DNA of 64,000 nt from Heliocidaris erythrogramma (lineage: Eukaryota; Echinodermata; Echinoidea; Camarodonta; Echinometridae). This document shows, piece after piece, positions 45,930 through 55,356 of this stretch (the first letter of the stretch is position 1; each line of letters opens with the position of its first letter). A program made the translations under genes and the position numbers. The notes under the pieces were generated by a model, which saw only the letters and a list, made by a program, of their open reading frames with translations, was not told the origin of the DNA and did not search any database. The stretch spans positions 62,001-126,000 of the forward strand of contig CM046864.1 in NCBI GenBank assembly GCA_025617745.1, given 5' to 3'.

Positions 45930-46708
45930 AGAATCATACACAGAATCAATGAAAATACAAACCTCTCCTTTTCTGATGATGTGTCATCTGAAATAACTCC
46001 TAAAAGACAGGTTAATGAATCGACTGTTCCTACACAAGTGAATGACTCGGTGACTGCTAGTTCCACTGCCAATCTGAATATAAACGCATATGAGATGTGT
46101 GCCAGTAAATTGAATGGAGTAAAAGGTTTAAAATGTGCTCACATTAACGCCAGAAGCCTAATTCCCAAACTAGATGAAATACGGTATCTTGTCAATAAAT
46201 TAGAGTTGAATATTCTTTGTATTTCTGAATCGTGGTTAAAAGATGATGTTGCTGATAAAGAAATATCTATCCATGGTTATGCCTTATTAAGACGATATAG
46301 AATATCAAACGTGGCGGAGGAGTTTGTATTTATGTTAAAGATAATTTGCGTATTAAAGACAGAACGGATATTGTAACTAAGTTTCATATTGAAGCAGTAT
46401 TACTTGAGCTTTCACTAGAAAAAGCCAATTTATTTATTTGTTGTATTTATAGACCTCCTGATGCTAAAGTTGAGTTTTATTCAGATCTGTATAATTTGTT
46501 TGAAAAAATGGAATCGGAGGATAAAGAAATGATCATTTTTGGTGATTTCAATAATGATTATCAAGTTAACAATCATCTGATTGATAATCCATTATATGTT
46601 ATTGAATGCCTATTTGCACTCACTCAAATTGTTACCAAACCCACTAGAACTACTCCTATCTCTTCGAAGTGTCTTGATTTAATTTTTACTACTATACCTG
46701 AACAGCAT
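45930..46708 (+). pseudogene. Element C ORF2, APE-type endonuclease, truncated
   Basis: After a low-complexity lead, CAHINARSLIPKLDEIRYLV and ILCISESWLKDD give the N and E motifs. A frameshift near 46306 falls right at the GGGV motif. The next frame gives CCIYRPPDAK, MIIFGDFNND and KPTRTT...SKCLDLIFTT. Sequence similarity ends at about 46708, where a palindrome and a poly-C run start. The RT part is absent, so C is 3'-truncated or displaced. Confidence 0.85.
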
Positions 46709-46793
46709 GGGCTTGTCTCGAATGGGTGGGTTGCGGGAGCGGGATGGGAGCGGGAACGGGCACACCCTTTCGAGACAAGCCCCCCCCCCCCCC
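46709..46793. repeat. Palindrome and poly-C run
   Basis: GGCTTGTCTCGAATGGGTG and CACCCTTTCGAGACAAGCC form a near-perfect stem around a G-rich loop (GGGAGCGGGATGGGAGCGGG). A 14-base C run (46780-46793) adjoins it. The loop has spaced G runs compatible with a G-quadruplex. It marks the abrupt end of element C. Confidence 0.75.
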
Positions 46794-47684
46794 GGTTATC
46801 TCGAATGAACGCGCCACTTCGAGTGGTGGTGCAGCTTCGTCCGCTGGGCGTCTCTGCTCTAAATTTCATCATTTTGCTTGATTAATATCTTTGATGCCTA
46901 TTTTGGATATGTTTATTTGATACATGGGAACATTTGGAATATCCTAAAGCTTCGTTTGCGATTTTACAGAACTTCATCTTTTTTTGCGAGTCATTTTCTT
47001 CATCATATCCTTCATCGTTTTGCAGAACAAAATCATGCCGGTCCCAGGAACACCTTTTCGTGTGTGTGTGTGCTTTTATGCACTTTGCAGACCCTGGTTC
47101 TTCAACTCTACTGTCCAGTGTTTATTTTATTTCTTTTCGTTCCTGTCTTGCGAACCAAGCTAATTTTTTTCTGGCTATAATTATAGCTGATATTTATTAC
47201 ATATGATTACATATGACAGCCGGTGTTACGGACTATGACATGGAATATATTCGCCTTGCTCTTTTGTTTCTTCAAGACTATACTTCATTTTCTCTATCTT
47301 GGATCACAACTTTCTACTACACACTACTTCTCCGTATACTCAGAAGAGGGCTATTAACATTCCTGTCCAGTCTGACCTTGCCTGCTTTGTTTTTGTTTCG
47401 ACCGTTGGAACCGACAGCTGCTTTTACGATCACTCTCTCCGCATCTCTCTCCTTATGTGTGTGTGCGATGTCCAAGCCTGTTGCAGTCTACAGACTAGCA
47501 TCTTTTGAAATTCATGTTTACAAACATTCTGGAGCTCACAATCGCCCAGGAAGCGGTGTTTCCGCCTGCAGTGTCTCGAAGATGGAGCTTGAGGATAATG
47601 GCGGGATATAGACACTGACTCATTTTTGTCTTTTTTTAGTTTATAAGGGTGCAGGCGTGTGTGTCTGTGTGTATTTAAGGTGTC
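46794..47684 (+). other. Unassigned; possible 5' region of element D
   Basis: Several mid-sized open frames (for example 47213-47611) show no known motif. The tract lies directly upstream of the 2A-bearing frame, so it may be the untranslated leader of element D. Confidence 0.35.
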
Positions 47685-47906
47685 ATGAACTTTCTTGTAT
47701 TTTATCTTTTAATTTCGTGTTTATGTTCTTGCGGGGTTGCGTCTAGTTTTGAATATGTTACGCTAAAATCATTTAAACACTTAAAATACTTTCACTCCCG
47801 AATTTTGTATTATCAGAACTCTGTGGCCACCTTTCAAACTACGTTATTTCAGACAAATAATCAAATATTTTATCGTTTTTTCCTATCTGGTGACGTAGAA
47901 ACTAAT
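47685..47906 (+). pseudogene. Element D leader with 2A-like motif, interrupted
   Basis: The frame starts MNFLVFYLLISCLCSCGVAS, a hydrophobic signal-peptide-like N-terminus, and 67 residues in reaches FLSGDVETN (core 47883-47906). In 2A ribosome-skipping peptides this core is followed by PGP. Here the next codons belong to the tail of a reverse-strand retrotransposon, so NPGP is lost. 2A-like sequences are known at the N-terminus of ORFs in APE-type non-LTR elements of sea urchins and other invertebrates, and some behave as signal sequences when skipping fails. Function here is abolished. Confidence 0.75.
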
Positions 47907-49400
47907 CAATTTCAATTTCAAGACTTTATTCCAGACTCAGCTGCAAAAGCAGAGGTCCATATTATAACACATTTACATGAGAAGAGCAAAACATAAAGAA
48001 TCAAAGAACATAGAATACAAAGACAAACATATATTAAGAGAAACTACAAAACTAATATACCACTAGAACTAAGCAATGGACACAGAATACAAAAGATAAA
48101 AGCTGCAATAATATAACATGAAGTGCATACTATCAACAATGGATATAATGGGCAAAGAATGGACAAAGAATATTTAAAAGAGAGAACATTAAAAAAAAAA
48201 ATATATATATATACTGGAGGAGGCACAATAAATAATTAAGAGAAAGAGAAATAGACCCAAGAAACAGACACAATATGAAAATATTTATAAGTGCCATGAT
48301 AAATTATGGTACTAAGATAATACTAGAGACAGGCAGTGAATAGGAAAAAAAAAGCCGTAAAAGAGACGATATGGATATATATAAAAGGCAAGATGAATTA
48401 TTTCTTTACAAAGAACCATTAAACAATAAAAATGCATATTATATTAAACTACTTTAGCCAGCCACTTCCGACTGTGCCAGCAAGTTTTCAAACCAAAACT
48501 TCCACAAGTCTGAGGTGTACCTTGTACTGCTCAACAAGGGTTAACCAGTATATTAACAATACTATTTACAGAAGTGTCAATTCTCTGAATAAACTTAAAC
48601 ATCATATTCCTTACTACAGCTTGACATGCAGGTGTATTCACCTCAGCAAACATTCTACTTGCACTGGAGTACCTAGGTATCCGTAAAAGCATCATCAAAG
48701 CATCATTATAGGCTACAGTGAGTTTCTTCAAACTGCTCTTTTTATATCTGCACCAAAGATGTGCAGTATATAAAGGCGTACAATAAGCTCTAAATAACTC
48801 AACTTTAACTTTCCGAGAGCACATATGAAACTTCCTGCACAGCATGTTACCCTGAGCATATAGCTTACGACACTGTCTATATATGTCTCTGTCATCACAC
48901 AGATCATCTGTAAAAAAATGACCAAGGTACTTAATCTCTTTACAAACATCAAGTTTAGCATCACACAAATAAAAATCTGGAAACACTAACTTTTTATGTT
49001 CTTCACAATTTACAATCATAACGTGACTCTTTTTCGCATTGTATTTTACATCATTGTCTACCGCAAACTGGGTACAGACATTTAGCAAACTCTGCAAACC
49101 TGCAGTTGATGGACTAAAAATTAAAAGATCATCAGCATACATCAAATGATTAATCTTGGTAAAACCAACCAAGCAACCAGTTCTAGAGGTATTCAATTCA
49201 GCAGAGAGGTCATCCATATACAAATTAAATAAGTATGGAGACAGTATACCTCCTTGCCGAACACCATTACCAACATGAAAGGTGTCGGAGAGGCAGTCAC
49301 CCCATCTAATCATCATAGTTTGGTGACCATACCAATAAACCAATATCCGAATCAAATATTGAGGAATGCCCCTAACACTCATTTTTTTGAACAGCTTTCG
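47907..49400 (-). mobile_element. Reverse-strand non-LTR retrotransposon, 5'-truncated, inside element D
   Basis: On the minus strand, the RT C-terminal frame (49382-48531) is followed by a 3' region that ends with AATAAAG (47924-47930) and a TTGAAA-type tail (47907-47922). The tail abuts the 2A core of element D. The 5' end is truncated within RT near 49395, next to the PHD-finger of D. Part of D between 2A and PHD is missing, so insertion was accompanied by a target deletion. Confidence 0.8.
48531..49382 (-). CDS. Non-LTR reverse transcriptase, C-terminal two thirds (open)
   Basis: This 283-codon frame is undamaged. In order it shows MSVRGIPQYLIRILVYWYGH, GVRQGGILSPYLFNLYMDDL, HLMYADDLLIFSPS (catalytic YADD), KKSHVMIV, EIKYLGHFFTDD and a C-terminal region with RAYCTPLYTAHLWCRYKKSS. 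RT would copy element RNA at a nicked target. The N-terminal palm and endonuclease are absent because of 5' truncation, so the product would be inactive. The sequence style differs from elements B to E (VRQGG rather than VPQG), so it belongs to another non-LTR clade. The intact frame suggests a recent insertion. Confidence 0.85.
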   Translation of the reverse strand: MSVRGIPQYLIRILVYWYGHQTMMIRWGDCLSDTFHVGNGVRQGGILSPYLFNLYMDDLSAELNTSRTGCLVGFTKINHLMYADDLLIFSPSTAGLQSLLNVCTQFAVDNDVKYNAKKSHVMIVNCEEHKKLVFPDFYLCDAKLDVCKEIKYLGHFFTDDLCDDRDIYRQCRKLYAQGNMLCRKFHMCSRKVKVELFRAYCTPLYTAHLWCRYKKSSLKKLTVAYNDALMMLLRIPRYSSASRMFAEVNTPACQAVVRNMMFKFIQRIDTSVNSIVNILVNPC

Positions 49401-52400
49401 GTAAATGTGATAAACCCGTAAAAAACAACCAACATGGCCTATTGTGTTCCACCTGCCAAAAGTGGTACCATACTAAATGTCTTGAAATCTCTCTCTCTCT
49501 GAGTATACCAGGTTATATCATAAGCCCAATGAAAATTGGGTCTGTTTGACGTGCTCATTACCACCTTTTTGTGACTCCCTTTTTACTCAATCCTGTGAAG
49601 ATATTCAACCCTCTCAACCAATTTTACCTCCTATCCCTGAAGTTAGAATACAGAATACTGTTGATGAAAGCGCTTTATATGAATCATTTAATGATACTTT
49701 TAATGGTAAAGGGTTGCATCTTGTTCATTTGAATGTTAGATCAATTCTGTTTAAAATACCTGAACTACGACTCCTTTTCTCCCAAAATAGAATCTCTGTA
49801 ATTGCAATCACTGAAACGTGGTTAAACTCTTCCGTGAACGATGAAGAAGTTTGTATCGATGGATATTGTATTTTAAGACGAGACCGTATAGGAGAACATG
49901 GTGGTGGAGTCTGTCTTTATATTAGAAATGATATTGCATTTAGGCTTCTTACGGAAAGTTTTTACATCGGCGGGCCCTCGGCGGCGCCGATTGATTCGGC
50001 GCGCCTGCGGAGCGGCTTTGTTCTCAACACGCCGACTGAGCGATGCGGCGGAAGTTCTATTTATCTCGTTTAGCAGGTGGATCGCCGTAAACAAAAGCTC
50101 GCACTAATCCCGCTGAACGGCGACTTCTTAGAGTCGCCGATGGATATGACAAGATCCGGGAGAAAATCCCGCTAATCGGCCTTTTTAACTTTGGCCGCGG
50201 TGAAAACGGTGACAAAACTTTCCGTAAGAAGCCTTAACGTACGAGAAGATCTTACACAAAATGATATTGAATCGTTATGGATTGACATTCTATTACCCCA
50301 TACAAAACCCATTACTCTAGGTGTTGTGTACAGACCCCCTACAGATCATTTTTTTATTGAATATCTCACTGACACCTTGGATAAATTAACAAAAGATGAT
50401 GAGGTTATAATTTTAGGGGACATGAATATCTGCCTTTTGCAGCAGTCTTCATTATCAAAAAAATACAAGAATATTTTGAATTTAAATGGTTTGAGTCAAC
50501 TTATAACTAAACCCACTCGAACAACATCGGCCACTTCATCATTAATGGACCATGTTATCAGCAGTAATGAAGAAATTGGCCTAAGTGATCATTTTTTAAA
50601 CTACTGCTCTAGGAAGCTAATAAGACCTGTATTCAAACAGCATAGAAATATAAATATTCGGTGTATGAGAAACTATTGTATAGATGATTTTAATAATGTT
50701 TTATCTCGAGTCAATTGGTCTGACATATTAGAATGTAAAGAAGTAAATACTGCGTGGTCAATTTTCAAAAATATTTTCATGTCTATAGTTGATAAATGTG
50801 CTCCATTAAAACAAGTAAGAATTAAGCAAAGAACCGATAAGTGGATGAATGCTGAAATTATTTCGTTAATAAGACAAAGAAATATAGCTTTTAAAAGAAT
50901 GAAAAAGGATTGTGGTAATTTAGAATTAGAAAAGAAATATAAACTTTTACGTAATTTGGTGCAAAGAAAAGTGAGACAGGCTAAAGATGAATACTTCCAA
51001 AATCAAATTGATGAGCATAAAAATGATTCTAAAAAGTTGTGGAAGAATCTGAAAGATTTAGGTTGTAAAAACAAACAAAAGAATGTTAAAGAGAATGTTA
51101 TTAATATCCAAGGGGAGTTATGTCATGATAATATGAGGATAGCGAACGAATTTAACAATTATTTCACAACTGTGGCAGAAAAATTAGCTAGTAATCTGCC
51201 AGATAGCAACGCAAATGAATTTGGAACGGACAGTGTTAAATTACAAAAATTATACGACACTAAGGGTGTGTCGAAAAGTTGTTTTCTTTTTTCTCCTGTC
51301 AAAGAAAAGTTTGTTTTAGATGAATTAAATAAGTTGAAAATATCAAAAAGTACCGGGCTTGACTTGGTACCTGTCAGATTTTTGAAGGATGGAGCTAAAT
51401 ATTTGTATAAACCTTTAACTTACATTATTAACTTATCTATCTCAACTTCCACCTTCCCTGATGAAATGAAAATTGCAAAAGTAACACCCCTTTATAAAAA
51501 GAAAGATAAAACTAATGTTAGCAATTATAGACCGATTAGCGTTTTAAGTATAGTCTCGAAGGTCCTAGAGAAATGTGTGTATGCCCAATTAGAGAACTAC
51601 TTTCAAGAAAACAAAATAATATACGAATTTCAATCTGGTTTTAGAAATGGTTATTCCACTGAAACTTGTCTTATTCACCTGTTAGATTTTGTCAGGAACG
51701 AAATTTCCCAAGGACGTTTTGTCGGGATGGTTCTTCTTGACTTGCAAAAAGCCTTCGATACCGTTAACCATAATATACTGTTAAGTAAATTAGAAGTAAT
51801 GGGTTTAAATTCTGCATGTGTGCAATGGTTTAGGTCTTACTTGACCAATCGTCATCCTCGTTGCAAAAAGTTCTATGCCCATAAGATGCGGAGTTCCCCA
51901 GGGGAGCATATTCTTTTCATGTGCTACATTAATGATATGTGTGTTTGTGTCAACGACAGTAAATTACTTTTATATGCGGATGATAGTGTGCTACTATATT
52001 CTGGTACTGATCCTAAGCTGATCGGGGAAAAACTTAGCTTAGAATTATCAAACTGTGTTAATTGGATGACAGCAAATAAGCTTAGCTTACATATTGGTAA
52101 AACCGAAAGTATTTTGTTTTGTTCGCGGGGTAGGCTGAAGTATACTGATGATTTCAATATAAGTTATAACAATCAACTCATTAAGAGACAGGATTCTGTG
52201 AAGTATTTAGGACTAAATATAGCTAGTGATCTTTCTTGCTCAAGTTTGGTTGACAGTATTGTCAAAAAAGCTAATGCTCGTCTAAAATTCTTGTATCGTT
52301 ATCAAAATTGCGTGAACTTAACATCAAGACGCATTTTAAGTTTTTCCTTAATACAGTGTTTATTTGATTATGCTAATGCGGCATGGTACTGCAGTCTAGG

Positions 52401-52815
52401 CAAGGTGGATCAAAACAAGTTAAAAATAATTCATGATAAGATTGTAAGATTTATTAATCACTTACCACCAAGAACACACATCGGGAAGAGTGAACTTGAA
52501 ACAGCTGGTCTTCTTCATGTAAACCTTAGATCACAACAACTTTTAATTCACCATGTACATAAGATTTTTTACTCTAATGCAGATCACTATATTTCAAATA
52601 ATTTTACTCGCTCTTCAAGTGTTCATGGGCATGACACTAGAAATAGTCAATTTAATTTCGTAGTGCCTAAGCGGAAAGGTAAAATTGGAAATTCCTTTTA
52701 TTTTAACGGTATTCTTTTCTGGAATTCCCTCCCAAATCATGTTCGGTCAGTTAAGAATTTTTTACATTTTAAAAGGGTGTTGAAGCATCATCTGAAAAAT
52801 GTGTATACTCCATAA
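49401..52815 (+). pseudogene. Element D ORF2: PHD finger, APE endonuclease and reverse transcriptase
   Basis: The PHD finger (49406-49554) shows GLLCSTCQKWYHTKCLE and WVCLTC; the frame changes in the CT run near 49490-49500. The APE endonuclease follows: HLNVRS (49726), ITETW (Glu near 49813), GGGVCLYI (49900), GVVYRPP, ILGDMN (50416) and LSDH (near 50584). A MITE splits it at 49943-50233. The RT palm has FDTVNH and LLYADD (51973-51984). The normal GVPQGSI motif is present only in another frame at about 51888-51910, flanked by compensating indels, so the frame stays open but the motif is scrambled. KYLGLNI and FWNSLPNHVRS complete the C-terminus. CR1-like by its PHD and APE modules. Catalytically dead. 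Confidence 0.9.
49943..50233. mobile_element. Harbinger-like MITE, 291 bp, with TTA target duplication
   Basis: Termini GGCTTCTTACGGAAAGTTTT and the exact complement bound 291 bases, flanked by TTA at 49940-49942 and 50234-50236. A 3-bp TWA target duplication with GGC/GGG-type ends is typical of PIF/Harbinger elements. Removing it restores the endonuclease frame of element D between IAF and NVRED, proving insertion into a pre-existing element. The interior is G+C-rich with several GCGCC/CGGCG words and no gene. Confidence 0.9.
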
Positions 52816-53224
52816 CTATATTTCTCCTCTCCTTTTTGTAGCTCAGATGGTTTTTTCCTATATTATATGACTTATGTAACCAACGTTTATTATCGATACT
52901 TTCATTATGATTTTCTGTATATAGTTTTTTCCGTTGAGTAAGTCTTGTTTTCACATTTATGTAATCTTCGCCTACTTTATAAAAATGTTATTATGTTTTA
53001 TTTTGCTACTTTAGTACATTCTTATTACCTGTCGTACGTGTACGATAGTCTTGTAGCCGTACTAATGTGTTTTCTTAGTGTATTTTTTAATCAGTTATTA
53101 GGTATAAGGACCCCATTGGAAATAAGCCATTTCGGCTTTCATGGGCTATCCTGTCATGGTACCTGGTTATGTTTGTATTGCAATATACCTGACGAATAAA
53201 ATCAAATCAAATCAAATCAAATCA
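52816..53224 (+). other. Element D 3' untranslated region and (AAATC)n tail
   Basis: The stretch after the ORF2 stop ends with ACGAATAAAATCAAATC and several further AAATC units (about 53190-53224). The short tandem tail marks the 3' end of this non-LTR element. Confidence 0.8.
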
Positions 53225-53419
53225 TTCTATGACAATGAATTGTGCATATATAAAGATGAAAGCTGATATTTTACCGGAATTAAGACGCCTTTTTAACCTA
53301 TCGCGCAACCCTGTTTCAGTGGCAAGAAGCACACGCTGACGGAACAACCAAGGGTCCTTCGCCCGTGATCTCCGCCAGACCTCGCGTTGCTTGCCCGGTG
53401 GGTTGTGTATGTACAGCAG
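53225..53419. other. No recognised feature
   Basis: Unique-looking 195 bases between element D and a foldback element. No motif is recognised. Confidence 0.5.
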
Positions 53420-53862
53420 AATTTTTTTCTGACTTGGACGATGCAAATTTCATTGTGCTTGTAAAACTAATTTGTTTTGATGGTATTATTATGACCCATG
53501 TCTCCTACTATTTCTTAACACGCTTGGGCAAACCCACAAACTAGGGGCCGGATTTTTTTCAAGCTATTATAAGGCCAACCAATAACAACATTCAACAGGC
53601 AGGCCCACTATGTTTAACAACAGTAATAATATTAATAACAACATGCAACAGGCAGGCCAAACATTTGGGCCTGCCTGTTGCAAGCATGTTGTTATTGGTT
53701 GGCCTTATAATAGCTTGGAAAAAAATCCGGCCCCTATTTTGTGGGTTTGCCCAAGTGTGTTAAGAAATAAGAGACATGGGTCATAATAATACCATCATAA
53801 CAAATACACAATTAGTTTTACAAGCACAATGAAATTTGCATCGTCCAAGTCAGAAAAAAATT
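53420..53862. mobile_element. Foldback element, 443 bp, arms about 170 bp
   Basis: Arms at 53420-53590 and 53690-53862 are near-perfect reverse complements. The outer edge is AATTTTTTTCTGACTTGGAC and the inner parts read GGCCAACCAATAACAACA. The loop carries its own GGCAGGCC/GGCCTGCC pair. It abuts the endonuclease remnant of element E directly and appears to have removed or replaced its upstream part. Confidence 0.9.
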
Positions 53863-54905
53863 GCTCTCAGTGATCACTATTTGATATTCACGTGTCTTGA
53901 TTTCAAAATTGATGGACCTCAACATAAACTTGCCAAATATAGAGATTACAAGAAATTTGATGAATCTCTATTTCTTGCTGATATTCGTAATTGTAATATT
54001 TTGCATAACAGTGTAATCAATGATGTTAACTTGCCTGACCTCGGTGAAAATATATGGCTGAGATGGAAACAGTCATTTTTGTCAATATGTGACAAACATG
54101 CTCCAATTAAACAGGTTCGTGTTAAAAATAGGTTTTATCCTTGGATAAATAGTGATATTTTAGAACTCATGTATCAGAGAGACTATTTAAAGGCCAAGTC
54201 CACCCTAACAAAAAGTTGATTTTAATAAATAGAGGAAAATCCAACAAGCATAACACTGAAAATTTCATCAAAATAGGATGTAAAATAAGAAAGTTATGGT
54301 ATTTTAAGGTTTCGCTTAATTTCGCAAAACAGTTGTATGCACATCCTGCTCAGTATGCAAATGAGGGAACCAGTGACGTCAACCACTCACTATTTCTTTT
54401 GTATTTTATTACATGAAATACGAAATATTTTAATTTGTCCTTGTTATAATGTGAAACAAGGTTTGATTCTTCGCTGAACATGTGTAATTGCCATTGTTGC
54501 AACATATACACAATTCAATGAGAGCTTCCTAATTGTGAAATCTGCAGAAATTAAAATATTCTATATTTTACATAATAAAATACATAAGAAATAGTGAGTG
54601 GGTGACGTCACTGGTTCCCTTACTTCTATCCTGAGCAGGATGTGAATATAACTGTTTTGCAAAATTAAGCGAAACTTTAAAATGCCATAACTTTCTTATT
54701 TTACATCCTATTTTGATGAAATTTTCAGTGTTATGCTTGTTGGATTTTTCTTTATTTATTCAAATCAACTTTTTCTTAGGGTGGACTTGGCCTTTTTTAA
54801 GGATAAAGCGGTTACGAATGGTGAATACAATGAAGCTTATCGTAAGGCAAGAAATTTGGTTACCAATTCTATCCGTGATCTAAAGAGAATTATTTTAACT
54901 AGAGT
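53863..54905 (+). pseudogene. Element E: non-LTR ORF2 fragment (endonuclease end and linker)
   Basis: It starts at ALSDHYLIFTCLDF, the SDH end of an APE endonuclease. It continues through KYRDYKKFDESLFLADI, SICDKHAPIKQVRVK, WINSDILELMYQRDYLK and, after an inserted foldback element (54191-54793), KAVTNGEYNEAYRKAR and NLVTNSIRDLKRIIL. The frame then stops where the 2-kb tandem array begins. CR1/L2-like linker sequence; N-terminus and RT are absent. Confidence 0.85.
54191..54793. mobile_element. Foldback element, about 600 bp, arms about 230 bp
   Basis: The left arm begins AGGCCAAGTCCACCCTAA and the right arm ends TTAGGGTGGACTTGGCCT. Complementarity runs about 230 bases through ATCCAACAAGCATAAC and CACTCACTATTTCTT. 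Flanks are TTTAA-like on both sides (TATTTAA and TTTTTAAGG), so a short A/T target duplication is possible. It splits the linker region of element E, whose frame resumes beyond it. Confidence 0.9.
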
Positions 54906-54906
54906 T

Positions 54907-54926
54907 TAATTCGTCATGACGAATTA
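54907..54926. repeat. Perfect 20-bp palindrome at unit start
   Basis: TAATTCGTCATGACGAATTA is its own reverse complement. It recurs at the start of every unit (for example 56920-56939) and is followed by GGTGATCTGTC. Confidence 0.95.
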
Positions 54927-55094
54927 GGTGATCTGTCTTTCACTTTGTACGATCATGATTGTAATCAGGATGATCATAATAATGGGGAAATGCTAAACTG
55001 AAGATAGGAAGTCAAGAATGCCATGAATGGAGATGCTTCTTGAGGACAGGAATGTAGCAAAATGTGTGAAACGGTCATTGTAAAAAGATTACGG

Positions 55095-55250
55095 TGATGA
55101 TGATAATGGTGATGATGATGAAGATGATAATATAATGATGGTGATGATAATGATATTCATGATGATTATGGTGTTGGTGATTTTGAAGATGATTGATGAT
55201 ATAATGATGATAATGATAATGATGATAATGATGGGGATAATGGTAAGGAT
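55095..55250 (+). repeat. GAT/AAT-rich microsatellite in each unit
   Basis: Runs of GATGATGATAATGGTGATG type words. The tract is longest in unit 2 (about 57107-57312) and slightly shortened in unit 3 (59236-59375). The short methionine/isoleucine-rich open frames here are artefacts. Confidence 0.85.
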
Positions 55251-55356
55251 CATGACTGCAATGACAGTGACGTTAACCATGCCAAATATGAACAAGAAAT
55301 CACATTTCGTTATGAAGATACGACCATAAGTTGATTTGTAGAAAATGGCGTCTAGA

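Noticed and set aside
47213-47611. 132-codon open frame upstream of element D
   Set aside because: A hydrophobic stretch is present, but there is no recognised domain and the region has several equally long overlapping frames. I left it as unassigned leader sequence.
55135-55329. Methionine/isoleucine-rich open frames repeated in every array unit
   Set aside because: They translate the GAT/AAT microsatellite and change with its length.
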